Part shown: positions 1 through 9,334 of the stretch, in pieces
Layout of the letters: each line of letters starts with the position of its first letter
Numbering within the stretch: position 1 is the stretch's first letter
DNA from: Pseudomonas sp. p1(2021b)
Lineage (GTDB): Bacteria; Pseudomonadota; Gammaproteobacteria; Pseudomonadales; Pseudomonadaceae
Reading direction: 5' to 3'
Length of the DNA: 64,000 bases
NCBI RefSeq assembly: GCF_020151015.1
Contig: NZ_CP083746.1
Location: 3,811,001 to 3,875,000 of the forward strand
Made by a program: the position numbers and the translations under genes
The notes under the pieces: generated by a model
What the model was told of the DNA's origin: nothing
Seen by the model: only the letters and a program-made list of their open reading frames with translations
Database searches by the model: none

Positions 1-47
1 AGCGGGATTATATATGGTTAAGGACAGCCGTGCAGCCCGCCTGGCGA

Positions 48-293
48 TCAGCGCATGCTGGGCGGATCGAGCAACCAGGCCACGCAGATGACCCGAACCA
101 GGCCACTGAAGTTGCGCACCCCACCATGACGCAGGTGCACTTCCCGGTCCACGTAGGACAGCACTGCGCTTACCGTGCACTGGTTGGCCTCGGCGATCCG
201 CTCCAGGATCCGCCAGTACACCACCTCCAGACGCAGGCAGGTAGCAAAGCCATTGAGCCGGACCGAGCGCGAAACCGGCCTGATCTGCACCAT
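48..293 (-). CDS. Ribbon-helix-helix domain protein
   Basis: The 81-residue product carries the pattern of the RHH_4 (PF13467-type) family common in Pseudomonas: a short strand (SRSVRLNG) followed by two helices (LRLEVVYWRILERIAE and SAVLSYVDREV) and a conserved tail (VRNFSGLVRVICVAWL). Such proteins are small putative DNA-binding regulators of unknown target. The frame stays open to position 458, and residues just upstream (KQCIDPFRTDFD) resemble the usual N-terminus of the family, so the true start may be a few codons further out at a non-ATG codon. I used the ATG at 293. No obvious partner gene lies beside it. Confidence 0.6.
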   Translation of the reverse strand: MVQIRPVSRSVRLNGFATCLRLEVVYWRILERIAEANQCTVSAVLSYVDREVHLRHGGVRNFSGLVRVICVAWLLDPPSMR

Positions 294-495
294 GTCGAAA
301 TCCGTCCTGAACGGGTCGATGCATTGCTTGCCCGGCCATTTTCCCTGGCAAGCGCCGCGCTTGCCTTGTTGCGTCCTTATATCCACAGCTCCACTCCATC
401 GCCTGGAAAACACCCAAGTGCTGTGCACGAGGGGCAGGCTCAATAAAGCGCCGCGCACGCTTGGAGAGCAGTGGTAAAACCTTCCTCAAGGAAAT

Positions 496-530
496 GAAAA
501 AGCCTGGCCCCGACACCGGAACCAGGCCCT
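496..530 (-). terminator. Rho-independent terminator of the Dps-like gene
   Basis: On the minus strand GCCTGG ... CCAGGC forms a stem followed by TTTTT. It lies about 25 bases past the stop of the Dps-like gene. Confidence 0.6.
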
Positions 531-552
531 GGCGCACCATTGCGCCAGACGA

Positions 553-1026
553 TCAATTACTATCGAGCAACACCCGCAACATCCAGGCGGTTTTCTCATG
601 CACCTGCATGCGCTGGGTCAGCAGGTCGGCCGTGGGCTCGTCGCTGACCTTGTCGACCACCGGGAAGATGCTGCGCGCAGTACGCACCACCGCCTCCTGG
701 CCCTGGACCAACTGGCGGATCATCTCGTCCGCCGGCGGCACGCCCTCTTCTTCCTTGATCGAGGAATGGCGCGCATAGAAGGCATACGAACCCGGGGCCG
801 GGAAGCCCAGGGCGCGGATCCGCTCGGCGATCGAATCGACCGCCAGGGCCAGCTCGTTGTACTGCTCCTCAAACATCAAGTGCAGGGTACGGAATGACGG
901 GCCGGTGACGTTCCAATGGAAGTTGTGGGTTTTCAGATACAGCACGTAGGTATCCGACAAGAGACGGGAAAGCCCGTCGACGATGGACTTGCGGTCTTCT
1001 TCGCTGATACCGATATCGATTGCCAT
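553..1026 (-). CDS. dps: Dps/ferritin-like DNA-protection protein
   Basis: The 157-residue product matches the Dps family. The ferroxidase signature region ([27 protein letters not shown]) holds the conserved His, His, Asp/Glu ligands that oxidise and store iron at the dodecamer interface, and length fits the four-helix fold. Dps proteins protect DNA from peroxide and starvation stress in the cytoplasm. The ATG at 1026 has an AAAAGGAG ribosome site 6 bases upstream; the longer open frame to 1119 is not supported by one. It is a single-gene unit with its own terminator. It could also be named as a bacterioferritin-like Dps; the N-terminus lacks the long Lys-rich tail of E. coli Dps. Confidence 0.85.
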   Translation of the reverse strand: MAIDIGISEEDRKSIVDGLSRLLSDTYVLYLKTHNFHWNVTGPSFRTLHLMFEEQYNELALAVDSIAERIRALGFPAPGSYAFYARHSSIKEEEGVPPADEMIRQLVQGQEAVVRTARSIFPVVDKVSDEPTADLLTQRMQVHEKTAWMLRVLLDSN

Positions 1027-1290
1027 GGATCTCTCCTTTTCACAAGGCTTGGTCATCAAGCGGGCATCACAAACTGTATCAGACCTACCCGTTCCTGCCT
1101 GTGACCCAGGGCAATCCATCCCTCGCGGTTTGAGAACCCCCGGCCTTTGCTGTTAAATAGGCACCGTGCCACCCGTGCGGACTGTCATTGCCGGGTGCAT
1201 AGGCTGCCAACCGTGTGATCGCGCCTTACACCTGCGCACCACCCTGGCAGCTCTTCCTGTGATCGGCCTTATCAATGTGAGCCAACCCAA

Positions 1291-1884
1291 ATGTTCAAGA
1301 TCGTCCATCTGGTGACGGGCGTGGCAGCTTTGCTGCTATCGCTCATACCCAGCCTCAAAACCGAAGCTACGCCTTTCCTCCAGCAACCCGAAGCCGTCTA
1401 CCTGGCCTTGCTCGGCCTGCTCAACCTGCTCCTGGCCCCCGCCCTGCCGCACTACTACAAAGGCCTGCGCCAGCAACTGCAATACCTGGCCTGCGCCCTG
1501 CTGGTGCTGGCCGTGGTCCTGCAGACCGTGACCCTGCTGGCCCGCCCGGAGCTGGGCGACCTCCCTGCCCTGCTCTGCGCCGTCGTCGCCGTCGCCCTGC
1601 ACCTGGGCGCAGGTTTCGCCCGCAGCATCGGCAAGCCCCGCGCCAGCCAGGGCGTCACCCAGGATGGCGGCAAGCGCGATACCGGCACGGTCAAGTGGTT
1701 CAACACTTCCAAAGGTTTCGGCTTCATTTCCCGCGACTCGGGTGACGATATCTTCGTGCACTTTCGCGCCATCCGTGGCGAAGGGCATCGCGTGCTGGTC
1801 GAAGGCCAGCGCGTGGAGTTCTCGGTGATGCACCGTGACAAAGGCCTGCAGGCCGAAGACGTGGTCGCGGTCTCCCGCCGCTGA
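1291..1884 (+). CDS. Membrane-anchored cold-shock-domain protein
   Basis: The 197-residue product has two parts. Residues about 1-115 hold three to four hydrophobic segments, and residues about 128-197 form a complete cold-shock domain with both RNA-binding motifs (KGFGFI and DIFVHF) after the strand GTVKWFN. The domain binds single-stranded nucleic acid; here it is tethered to the inner membrane. Similar membrane-CSD fusions are common in Pseudomonas, but their targets are not established. It is a single gene between dps and the convergent slyX. Confidence 0.8.
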   Translation: MFKIVHLVTGVAALLLSLIPSLKTEATPFLQQPEAVYLALLGLLNLLLAPALPHYYKGLRQQLQYLACALLVLAVVLQTVTLLARPELGDLPALLCAVVAVALHLGAGFARSIGKPRASQGVTQDGGKRDTGTVKWFNTSKGFGFISRDSGDDIFVHFRAIRGEGHRVLVEGQRVEFSVMHRDKGLQAEDVVAVSRR

Positions 1885-1935
1885 CCCTGGGCGGTCGTGG
1901 CGTAGCGGCTTGCCCGCCACGCCATTGGCCGCACT

Positions 1936-2142
1936 TCAATAATGAGGCGGTGGCGCCTCCTCCCCCTCGCTGCCGTACTGCCCCACCATTTCCTCGTAGC
2001 GCTTGATCAACTCGGCCATCTGCAACTGCAGGCGCTCGATCACGCGGGCCTGCTCGACCACCACGTCATTGAGCGCCTGGATGGTGTCATCCTGAAACGC
2101 CTGACGGCTTTCAAGCTCGACGACTCTCGACTCCAGCGACAT
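1936..2142 (-). CDS. slyX: SlyX protein
   Basis: The 68-residue product is a coiled coil ([27 protein letters not shown]) ending in the typical proline-rich tail EAPPPHY, both hallmarks of SlyX. Its molecular role is unknown. I chose the ATG giving MSLESR rather than the longer frame to 2169, because that start sits 5 bases beyond the stop of the upstream HIT gene and gives the usual family length. It is probably co-transcribed with the HIT gene. Confidence 0.88.
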   Translation of the reverse strand: MSLESRVVELESRQAFQDDTIQALNDVVVEQARVIERLQLQMAELIKRYEEMVGQYGSEGEEAPPPHY

Positions 2143-2146
2143 GGCG

Positions 2147-2566
2147 TCAGGCCTCCTTGAAGTCTTCATTCAGTACCGCGCGCAAGCGTTGACGGATCGC
2201 CTCGACCTGCTCCGGCGTGTAGTCGACCGCAGGATGGCGCCCCCACACCGGCGCCGGCCAGGCGGCATCGTCACGGCGGCGCACGATGACATGCATGTGC
2301 AGCTGGCTGACCACATTGCCCAGGGTGGCCACATTCATCTTGTCGGCCGCGAAGCACCCCTTGAGGGTTTCAGCCAAGTAGGTGGTTTCCTTCCACAACT
2401 GTTGCTGGTCGGCCTCGCTCAGCTGGAACAACTCGCTGACCTCGGCACGCCGCGGCACCAGGATGAACCAGGGGTAGTTGGCATCCTTGCTCAGCAGCAG
2501 CTGGCACAACGGCAAATTTCCCAGCACCAGGGAATCCTGTTGCAGACGCGAATCCAGGACAAACAC
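2147..2566 (-). CDS. HIT family protein
   Basis: The 139-residue product contains the histidine triad QLHMHVIVR (His-x-His-x-Val form) near residue 95, the nucleotide-binding active site of HIT hydrolases/transferases. It resembles the HIT proteins that act on dinucleoside polyphosphates or nucleoside phosphoramidates; the exact substrate cannot be told. The start is a GTG at 2566 preceded by AGGAGG at 7 bases. The open frame to 2773 has no such signal and no family-like residues. The gene runs into slyX. Confidence 0.85.
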   Translation of the reverse strand: MFVLDSRLQQDSLVLGNLPLCQLLLSKDANYPWFILVPRRAEVSELFQLSEADQQQLWKETTYLAETLKGCFAADKMNVATLGNVVSQLHMHVIVRRRDDAAWPAPVWGRHPAVDYTPEQVEAIRQRLRAVLNEDFKEA

Positions 2567-3272
2567 GGCAAACCTCCTCAAGACGAAACAGCCCAGCGGG
2601 CACTGCGGGCCAATGACGCAAGGATACCCTGCTTCAGCATCCAGGCAGGAGCACTGTTGTGCTCGTTGCGGTAACACTGCGCTACTTTTCGCACCAAAAG
2701 GAGGCCCGCCCGCGCGATACACCCCACTGCTTTCTACTCGGATTAACAAGTGGCGGTAACACATTGACTTCAATGGCAGGTTTTATCGCGGGCGCTTCAT
2801 GCCACTCCTGGCACACCATCAGACATGCCTCGCCCCGTGTTTGCGGAGGTTTTCTCGCCTCGCCCGCGGCGGATGTGAAAATTTCATGAAGAGCTCGTGA
2901 TTTTGAGCACGCTTGTTGCATTCCTTGTCACTCAAGTCGGCACGATGCCTGCAATCGACAGGTACGCGACAAATAACAACAGCGGCATGGATTTCCAGGG
3001 AGTTTCGCTCGCTTACTTATGTTTGTTACACATTTGTTACGAGAGTGATAACGGCGCTGGCGTTGTACGACCCTGAAAAGGGCGTGATTTGCGACACGGA
3101 TCTAACTAAAAGCGACATTGTAAAAAAGTTATCAAAAGGTTGTTTTTTCTTTGTCGCCAAGCACAGTCAGCGTGATATACATTTTCGCCGACATAAAAAG
3201 AAAGAGCTGCCCCTATAACTAAAAAACCTGGGCGCAGCGGTACTCTTCCTAAAACCAAAGGAGCAAATCACG
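2567..3272. other. 706-bp intergenic region before the porin gene
   Basis: No convincing gene is seen; open frames here (2682-2921 minus, 2913-3218 plus) have no family-like sequence. The right half (about 2990-3230) is clearly AT-richer than its surroundings and holds the porin promoter and long leader, with AAAGGAG just before the porin ATG. No specific regulator site was recognised. Confidence 0.5.
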
Positions 3273-4589
3273 ATGCGCGTGATGAAGTGGAGCATGATCG
3301 CCCTGGCCGTCGCGGCAGGGACCTCGCAGCTGGCCCTGGCCTCTTCGCAGGATGAATCCAAGGGTTTCATCGAAGACAGCACGGCTGGCGTAAAGCTGCG
3401 CAACCTGTACTTCAGCCGTGACTTCCGCAACAACGATCGCGACCCCGATACCGGTGAGCGCCAGAGCCGTGTGGAAGAATGGGGCCAAGGCTTCATTGGC
3501 ACCTTCGAGTCTGGCTTCACCCAAGGTACCGTGGGTGTAGGTGTCGATGCCATCGGCCTGCTGGGCATCAAGCTCGACAGCGGCCGCGGCCGCGCTGGCA
3601 CGGGCCTCTTCCCCGTAGGCGCAGACGGTCGTGCGGAAGATGACTACTCCGAAGCCCATGGCGCCGTCAAAGTGCGCATCTCCGACACTGTTCTGAAATA
3701 TGGCGGCCAGTTCACCGCCATGCCGGTCTTCGCAACCGACGACAGCCGCCTGCTGCCAGAAGTCGCAGAAGGTTTCTTGCTGACCAGCAATGAAATCGAA
3801 GGCCTTGAGCTGAATGCCGGCCATTTCACCCGCCTCAACGCCCAAGCCCAAAGCTACAAAGACAGCATCAACGGCCGCGACGGCGACACTGGCATCAAGA
3901 ACCCAGGCCTGACCGAAGCCAACATCGTCGGCGGCACCTATGCCTTCACCGACAATCTGAGCACCAGCCTCTACTACTCCAAGGTCGAAGACTACTGGCG
4001 CAAGTACTACGCCAACGTCAACTGGGCGCTGCCAATCTCCGACAAGCAAGGCTTGGTGTTCGACTTCAACATCTATGACACCAAGAGCGATGGCGACCGT
4101 GCTCGCGCCTTCGATGGCGACAAACTCGACAACCGTGCCTTCAGCCTGTCGGGCGCTTACAACATTGGCGCGCACACCTTCACCCTGGCCTACCAGAAAG
4201 TCACCGGTGACGGCGACTACGCTTATGGCGTCGATGGCGGCGGTAGTATCTTCCTGGCCAACTCCGTGGCCCGTTCCGACTTCAACGCCGAAGACGAGAA
4301 GTCCTGGCAGGCTCGCTACGACCTGAACTTCGCCGAATACGGCATCCCAGGCCTGACCTTCATGACCCGCTACGTGCGCGGTACCGACGCCAACGTCGCC
4401 GGCACCAGCAACGGCAAGGAATGGGAACGCGACATCGACATCAAGTACGTACTGCAGGAAGGCCCGGCCAAAGACCTGAGCTTCCGCGTGCGCCAGGCCA
4501 CCTACCGCTCCTCCGATGGCGTCTACTACGGTTCCCCATCGCTGGACGAACTGCGCCTGATCGTCGAGTACCCGCTGAGCATCCTGTAA
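3273..4589 (+). CDS. OprD family outer-membrane porin
   Basis: The 438-residue product starts with a signal peptide ending around residue 23 (TSQLALA). The mature part has OprD-family hallmarks: the KLRNLYFSRDF strand, EWGQGFIGTFESGFTQGTVGVGVDAIGLLG, and a C-terminal strand ending in a hydrophobic residue (YPLSIL) as needed for barrel assembly. OprD porins are 18-stranded channels taking up amino acids, peptides or aromatic acids; the substrate of this one cannot be read from sequence. The ATG has an AAAGGAG site. It stands alone, with a terminator after it. Confidence 0.92.
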   Translation: MRVMKWSMIALAVAAGTSQLALASSQDESKGFIEDSTAGVKLRNLYFSRDFRNNDRDPDTGERQSRVEEWGQGFIGTFESGFTQGTVGVGVDAIGLLGIKLDSGRGRAGTGLFPVGADGRAEDDYSEAHGAVKVRISDTVLKYGGQFTAMPVFATDDSRLLPEVAEGFLLTSNEIEGLELNAGHFTRLNAQAQSYKDSINGRDGDTGIKNPGLTEANIVGGTYAFTDNLSTSLYYSKVEDYWRKYYANVNWALPISDKQGLVFDFNIYDTKSDGDRARAFDGDKLDNRAFSLSGAYNIGAHTFTLAYQKVTGDGDYAYGVDGGGSIFLANSVARSDFNAEDEKSWQARYDLNFAEYGIPGLTFMTRYVRGTDANVAGTSNGKEWERDIDIKYVLQEGPAKDLSFRVRQATYRSSDGVYYGSPSLDELRLIVEYPLSIL

Positions 4590-4618
4590 GCCCCTGGCTT
4601 GCATTTGCCCCGCACTGG

Positions 4619-4648
4619 AAAAGCCCGGCGATCCCGCCGGGCTTTTTC
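4619..4648 (+). terminator. Rho-independent terminator of the porin gene
   Basis: The stem AAGCCCGGCG / CGCCGGGCTT has a four-base loop and is followed by TTTTCTT. It lies 30 bases after the porin stop. Confidence 0.85.
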
Positions 4649-4751
4649 TTGGCTGACAAGCGCCCCGCCCTGGGGCATCCTGTACGCCTTCGCTTCGCCC
4701 CCGTACAATGCGGGGTCATTTCAACGTCTTAGGCAATCGACACGGCTCACC

Positions 4752-6467
4752 ATGCGCACCAGTCAATATTTGCTCGCCACCCAGAAAGAAACCCCTGCCG
4801 ACGCAGTGGTCATCAGCCATCAGCTCATGCTGCGCGCCGGCATGATCCGCAAGCTGGCCTCCGGCCTGTACACCTGGCTGCCGATGGGCCTGCGGGTGAT
4901 GCGCAAGGTCGAAGCGGTGGTCCGTGAGGAAATGAACGCTGCCGGCGCCCTGGAAGTGCTGATGCCGAGCATCCAGCCCGCCGAGCTGTGGCAGGAATCC
5001 GGCCGCTGGGAACAGTACGGCCCGGAGCTGCTGCGCCTGAAGGACCGCCACGACCGCGAGTTCTGCGTTGGCCCGACCCACGAGGAGGTCATCACCGACC
5101 TCGCGCGCAACGAGCTGTCCAGCTATAAACAGCTGCCGCTGAACATGTACCAGATCCAGACCAAGTTCCGTGACGAGATCCGTCCGCGCTTCGGCCTGAT
5201 GCGCGGCCGCGAATTCATCATGAAGGACGCCTATTCCTTCCATGCCGACCAGGCTTCCCTGCAGGAAACCTACGACCGCATGCACCAGGCGTACACCAAT
5301 ATCTTCACCCGCCTGGGCCTGGACTTCCGTCCGGTGCAGGCCGACACCGGCTCCATCGGGGGCAGCTACTCCCATGAATTCCACGTCCTGGCCGAGTCCG
5401 GCGAAGACGACGTGATCTTCAGCGACAGCTCCGACTACGCCGCCAACATCGAGAAGGCCGAAGCCATCCCGCGTGAAACCGTGCGCCCTGCCCCCACCGA
5501 GGAGCTGCGCCTGGTCGACACGCCCGATGCCAAGACCATCGCGCAACTGGTCGAAAACTACGGCCTGCCGATCGAGAAGACCGTCAAGACCCTCATCGTG
5601 CGTGGCGCCGAAGAAGGCAAACTGGTCGCCCTGGTGGTGCGTGGCGACCATGAGCTGAACGAGATCAAGGCTGCCAAGCTCGAGCAGGTCGCCGACCCGC
5701 TGGTCATGGCCACCGACGCCGACCTGCGCGCCGCCATTGGCGCCGGTGCCGGCTCCCTGGGCCCGATGAACCTGCCGCTGGAATGCATCATCGACCGCTC
5801 CGTGGCCCTGATGAGCGACTTCTGCATCGGCGCCAACATCGACGACAAGCACTATTTCAGCGTCAACTGGGAACGCGACCTGCCGGTCCCACAGGTCGCC
5901 GACCTGCGCAACGTGGTCGAAGGCGACCCGAGCCCGGACGGCCAAGGTACGCTGGTGATCAAGCGTGGCATCGAGGTTGGCCATATCTTCCAGCTCGGCA
6001 CCAAGTACAGCGAGGCGCTCAAGTGCCAGGTACTGGGCGAGAACGGCAAGCCGGTGACCCTGGCCATGGGTTGCTACGGCATCGGCGTGTCCCGCGTGGT
6101 CGCCGCCGCCATCGAGCAGAGCTATGACGACAAAGGCATCATCTGGAACGACGCCCTGGCTCCCTTCCAGATCGCCCTGGTACCGCTGCGCTACGAGACC
6201 GACGCCGTGCGCGAGGCCACCGACAAGCTGTACGCCGAACTGACCGCCGCCGGCTACGAAGTACTGCTGGACGACCGCGACAAGAAGACCAGCCCTGGCA
6301 TCAAGTTCGCCGACATGGAGCTGATCGGCATTCCGCACCGCATCGTGGTCAGCGACCGCGGCCTGGCCGAAGGCAACCTGGAATACAAGCACCGCACCGA
6401 GCAGGAGGCCCAGACCTTGCCGCTCAACGAGGTACTGACCTTCCTGCAAGCCCGCATTCGCCGCTGA
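4752..6467 (+). CDS. proS: Prolyl-tRNA synthetase
   Basis: The 571-residue product is the bacterial-type (ProS type 1) class II synthetase, charging tRNA-Pro in the cytoplasm. The start [10 protein letters not shown] is the conserved N-terminus. Class II motif 2 ([26 protein letters not shown]) and motif 3 (GCYGIGVSR) are intact. The editing (INS/YbaK-like) domain lies between about residues 230 and 380, and an anticodon-binding domain forms the C-terminus ([24 protein letters not shown]). The frame is open upstream to 4599, but only the ATG at 4752 gives family sequence. A lipoprotein gene follows after 11 bases. Confidence 0.97.
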   Translation: MRTSQYLLATQKETPADAVVISHQLMLRAGMIRKLASGLYTWLPMGLRVMRKVEAVVREEMNAAGALEVLMPSIQPAELWQESGRWEQYGPELLRLKDRHDREFCVGPTHEEVITDLARNELSSYKQLPLNMYQIQTKFRDEIRPRFGLMRGREFIMKDAYSFHADQASLQETYDRMHQAYTNIFTRLGLDFRPVQADTGSIGGSYSHEFHVLAESGEDDVIFSDSSDYAANIEKAEAIPRETVRPAPTEELRLVDTPDAKTIAQLVENYGLPIEKTVKTLIVRGAEEGKLVALVVRGDHELNEIKAAKLEQVADPLVMATDADLRAAIGAGAGSLGPMNLPLECIIDRSVALMSDFCIGANIDDKHYFSVNWERDLPVPQVADLRNVVEGDPSPDGQGTLVIKRGIEVGHIFQLGTKYSEALKCQVLGENGKPVTLAMGCYGIGVSRVVAAAIEQSYDDKGIIWNDALAPFQIALVPLRYETDAVREATDKLYAELTAAGYEVLLDDRDKKTSPGIKFADMELIGIPHRIVVSDRGLAEGNLEYKHRTEQEAQTLPLNEVLTFLQARIRR

Positions 6468-6478
6468 TACGAGTAGCC

Positions 6479-7432
6479 ATGTCCAAGCGAAGTACCTTTG
6501 CCCTGGGGGGCGCCGCACTGTGCGGCGCCCTGCTCGTCAGCGGCTGCGCCAACCAGATGTCCCAGCGCAGCGAGCATGAGGAGCGCGCCGAGCGCAAGCT
6601 GCTCGAACATACCCTGCAGATCGACGTCGGCGAGCCCAAGGTCATGGAGCTTCCACAACGACGCGTGCGGATCCATGAACAGAAGCGCTTCGAAGTCACC
6701 GAGTTCGAAGTCACTCGCCGGTATGACCGCTACACGCCCTACCAACCCTGGCGGGAGATCTACGAGATCCCCCTGGGTGCGGTGGCGGTGGTCGCTGGCA
6801 TCGGCGCCAACGTGGTCAATGTGTTCGCCCTGGGCAACCTGCCGCAAAGCGTTACCCGTGACTGGCTCGGCTACGGCCTGGCCGGGCTCAACCCGTTCAT
6901 GAACGTGCAGTCCAACGGCCGCGCGCAGCAGAACCTGGCGGGTATCAGCGAGGTGCAGAAGGACAAGCGCGAGGAATACACCAGCCTGCCCTGGAACGAA
7001 CGGCTGGTCGAGGTCAAGGCCGGCAAGCTGACCCACGAGCTCACTACCGACCACAACGGTGTGTTGCGCCTGAACCTGCTGGACAGCCCGTTCTCCGAAC
7101 AGAACCTCAACCACGTCGGCACCCTGCACCTGCACGTGGCCGACGAGGACAACGGGGCTCGGGCCGATGCCAGCCTGCTGGTCAGCAGCGCCCTGCGGGG
7201 CAAGCTGCAGGAAGCCCACGAGCTGATCTTCGACGACCTCGAGGATGACGAGGTGGGACAATGGGTCCACCGGGTCAAGCGCTTGTCTGAACTGGGCTTG
7301 GAAGAGGAAGCCAGCGAACTGGAGCAGAGCCTGATCGAGCTGACCCGCAACGATCCGGAGCTGCAACAGGAATTCCTGCATGCCTTGACCAAGGATGCCG
7401 GGCGACTGGTGGCTGATCCAGGCGTTCAGTAG
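6479..7432 (+). CDS. Putative lipoprotein
   Basis: The 317-residue product has a lipoprotein signal peptide with lipobox LVSGC (Cys at residue 23), so it is probably anchored in the outer membrane. The rest includes a hydrophobic segment (IPLGAVAVVAGIGANVVNVFALG, about residues 99-121) and an acidic, helical C-terminus. I do not recognise a functional family; it resembles conserved Pseudomonas hypothetical lipoproteins. The gene starts 11 bases after proS and is probably co-transcribed with it. Confidence 0.75.
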   Translation: MSKRSTFALGGAALCGALLVSGCANQMSQRSEHEERAERKLLEHTLQIDVGEPKVMELPQRRVRIHEQKRFEVTEFEVTRRYDRYTPYQPWREIYEIPLGAVAVVAGIGANVVNVFALGNLPQSVTRDWLGYGLAGLNPFMNVQSNGRAQQNLAGISEVQKDKREEYTSLPWNERLVEVKAGKLTHELTTDHNGVLRLNLLDSPFSEQNLNHVGTLHLHVADEDNGARADASLLVSSALRGKLQEAHELIFDDLEDDEVGQWVHRVKRLSELGLEEEASELEQSLIELTRNDPELQQEFLHALTKDAGRLVADPGVQ

Positions 7433-7440
7433 CTGAGATC

Positions 7441-7490
7441 GATGGGGCCGCTTTGCGGCCCTTTCGCGACGCAAGGTCGCTCCTATTACC
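7441..7490. repeat. REP-like palindromic element
   Basis: GGCCGCTTTGCGGCC followed by CTTTCGCGACGCAAGG and CGCTCCTA matches the extragenic palindromic repeats seen at three other sites in this window. It lies between two convergent genes. Confidence 0.65.
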
Positions 7491-7508
7491 TCTTACGCGC
7501 TTGCCGTT

Positions 7509-8573
7509 CTATTGCGGTGGAAAAAGCTCCAACTGCTCATGGGCCCCGCGCAAATCCCGCAAACGTACTCCCACCCCCAGTAGCCGCACCGGCTTGCCGC
7601 CCCTGGCAAAGGCCTGGCTCAGCAACTGCCGATAGCTCTCCAGGTCTCGCCCTGCGCCCGCCTGCTCCAACGTGGTCTGGCTGAAGTCATGGAACTTGAC
7701 CTTGACGAACGGCTTGTCGGGCCGATAGCTGCTGTCCATCCGCGCGATACGCTCGCTCAAGCTGCGCAGCAGTTCAGGCAGTTTGTCCAGGCAGCTTGCC
7801 AGGTCCGGCAAGTCGGTGTCGTAGGTGTTTTCCACGCTGACCGACTGGCGCCGGCTGTCATTGTGCACACTGCGCTCATCGATACCCCGCGCCAGGCCCC
7901 ACAGCCGCTCGCCAAAACTGCCGAACTCACGCACCAGCGCCAGCCGTGACCAGTCGCGCAGCTCCAGGCAGGTATCGATACCCAGGCGCGCCAGTTTGTC
8001 GGCCGTGACCTTGCCCACTCCATGCAGCCTGGCGACGGGCAACGCGGCCACGAAGGCCTCGACTTCAGGTGGAGTGATGACGAACAGGCCATTGGGCTTG
8101 CGCCAGTCGCTGGCGATCTTGGCCAGGAACTTGTTCGGCGCCACACCGGCAGACACCGTGATGTGCAAGGTCTTGGCGACCCGCCTGCGTATATCCTCGG
8201 CAATGCGCGTGGCACTGCCGGCGTACCACTGGCTGTCACTGACATCCAGGTAGGCCTCGTCCAGCGACAGCGGCTCGATCAGGTCGGTGTAGTCGCGAAA
8301 GATCGCATGGATCTCCCGGGAGGCTTCGCGGTAGGCCTCGAAACGCGGCTTGACGATCAACAGGTCCGGGCACAACTTCAAGGCATGCCGTGACGACATG
8401 GCCGAGCGCACCCCATAGGCACGCGCCTCATAATTGCAGGTAGCGATGACCCCGCGCTGCTCCGGCGCCCCACCCACCGCCATGGGGCGACCGGCCAGCC
8501 GTGGGTCGTCGCGCATCTCGATCGCGGCATAGAAACAATCGCAGTCGATATGGATGATCTTGCGCAGGGACAT
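7509..8573 (-). CDS. dinB: DNA polymerase IV
   Basis: The 354-residue product is a full-length Y-family translesion polymerase. It has the N-terminal IIHIDCDCFYAAIEMRDDP with the first catalytic Asp, the second acidic cluster in EPLSLDEAYLDVS, the thumb and little-finger regions, and an ending (LELFPPQ) that resembles a beta-clamp-binding motif. It copies past damaged bases at stalled forks. The ATG at 8573 lies 15 bases downstream of a LexA box, so the gene is SOS-controlled. It is a single-gene unit. Confidence 0.95.
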   Translation of the reverse strand: MSLRKIIHIDCDCFYAAIEMRDDPRLAGRPMAVGGAPEQRGVIATCNYEARAYGVRSAMSSRHALKLCPDLLIVKPRFEAYREASREIHAIFRDYTDLIEPLSLDEAYLDVSDSQWYAGSATRIAEDIRRRVAKTLHITVSAGVAPNKFLAKIASDWRKPNGLFVITPPEVEAFVAALPVARLHGVGKVTADKLARLGIDTCLELRDWSRLALVREFGSFGERLWGLARGIDERSVHNDSRRQSVSVENTYDTDLPDLASCLDKLPELLRSLSERIARMDSSYRPDKPFVKVKFHDFSQTTLEQAGAGRDLESYRQLLSQAFARGGKPVRLLGVGVRLRDLRGAHEQLELFPPQ

Positions 8574-8588
8574 GGATGACCGTCAGCA

Positions 8589-8604
8589 CTGTAAATTCAT
8601 ACAG
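8589..8604. promoter_or_regulatory. LexA box of dinB
   Basis: CTGTAAATTCATACAG fits the CTGT-N8-ACAG consensus exactly and sits just upstream of the dinB start. Confidence 0.85.
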
Positions 8605-8744
8605 ATACTACTCCATGGGACGAAACGGCGTCAGCAGCCTTCCAGTAAAACCGCCAAATTCCTTGCAAGCCCCGCCATGACTGAGCTGCAGCCACGCCAT
8701 CGACGCTAAGGGATTGAACAAAAAAGGATTTTTCAAAATAAGCC

Positions 8745-8772
8745 TTGACATGGGGCGGGATTTCCGTAGAAT
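8745..8772 (+). promoter_or_regulatory. Sigma-70 promoter of the first initiator tRNA
   Basis: TTGACA and TAGAAT are separated by 16 bases, ending 13 bases before the tRNA. The same arrangement precedes the second copy. Confidence 0.8.
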
Positions 8773-8785
8773 TCGATCTCACAGG

Positions 8786-8862
<77 letters not shown>

Positions 8863-8867
8863 GATTC

Positions 8868-8902
8868 AGAAAAAGGCCACTGTCTACACAGTGGCCTTTT
8901 TT
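8868..8902 (+). terminator. Terminator after tRNA-fMet copy 1
   Basis: AAAAGGCCACTGT and ACAGTGGCCTTTT form a 13-bp stem, with a run of T after it. Confidence 0.88.
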
Positions 8903-8942
8903 CTTGCCCTGAAAAAATCGACGGAAAATCAAAGGGTAATGC

Positions 8943-8970
8943 TTGACAGCCACTCAGAAATCCGTAGAAT
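8943..8970 (+). promoter_or_regulatory. Sigma-70 promoter of the second initiator tRNA
   Basis: TTGACA and TAGAAT are separated by 16 bases, ending 12 bases before the tRNA. Confidence 0.8.
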
Positions 8971-8982
8971 GCGCCCCACTGA

Positions 8983-9059
<77 letters not shown>

Positions 9060-9070
9060 TATTCGTCAGA

Positions 9071-9110
9071 ACAAACCCCGCACTGTGAAAGCAGTGCGGG
9101 GTTTGTTGTT
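9071..9110 (+). terminator. Terminator after tRNA-fMet copy 2
   Basis: ACAAACCCCGCACTG and CAGTGCGGGGTTTGT form a perfect 15-bp stem with a six-base loop, followed by TGTT. Confidence 0.88.
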
Positions 9111-9334
9111 TCCACCCCCGAAAAACACGTCCCCCTGTAGGACCGCCGCACCGCCGCTCCTACAGGAGGGCATGGCAGCGTGCCGCAAAGCCACACCTTC
9201 GGATGAACTATCTTTAACCCTGCCAGTGCGCTGAAAGCGTGCCGGCCAGGAGTAATATCTGGATACGTTTTCCGAAGAGACTTTCACTTGGCCGCACCTC
9301 TGCCCAACCTCGCGCAGCCTGCCCGGGGTTACCT

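Noticed and set aside
2682-3218. Two open frames between the HIT gene and the porin
   Set aside because: Neither has a ribosome site or recognisable pattern, and the area looks like a promoter and leader region.
3249-4604. Open frame of 451 codons antisense to the porin gene
   Set aside because: It is the reverse of a strongly biased gene; its residues are Val/Gly/Ala-rich without any motif.
4716-6518. Long open frame of 600 codons on the minus strand across proS
   Set aside because: It mirrors proS codon structure, has no family-like sequence and lacks a ribosome site; it is a GC-skew shadow.
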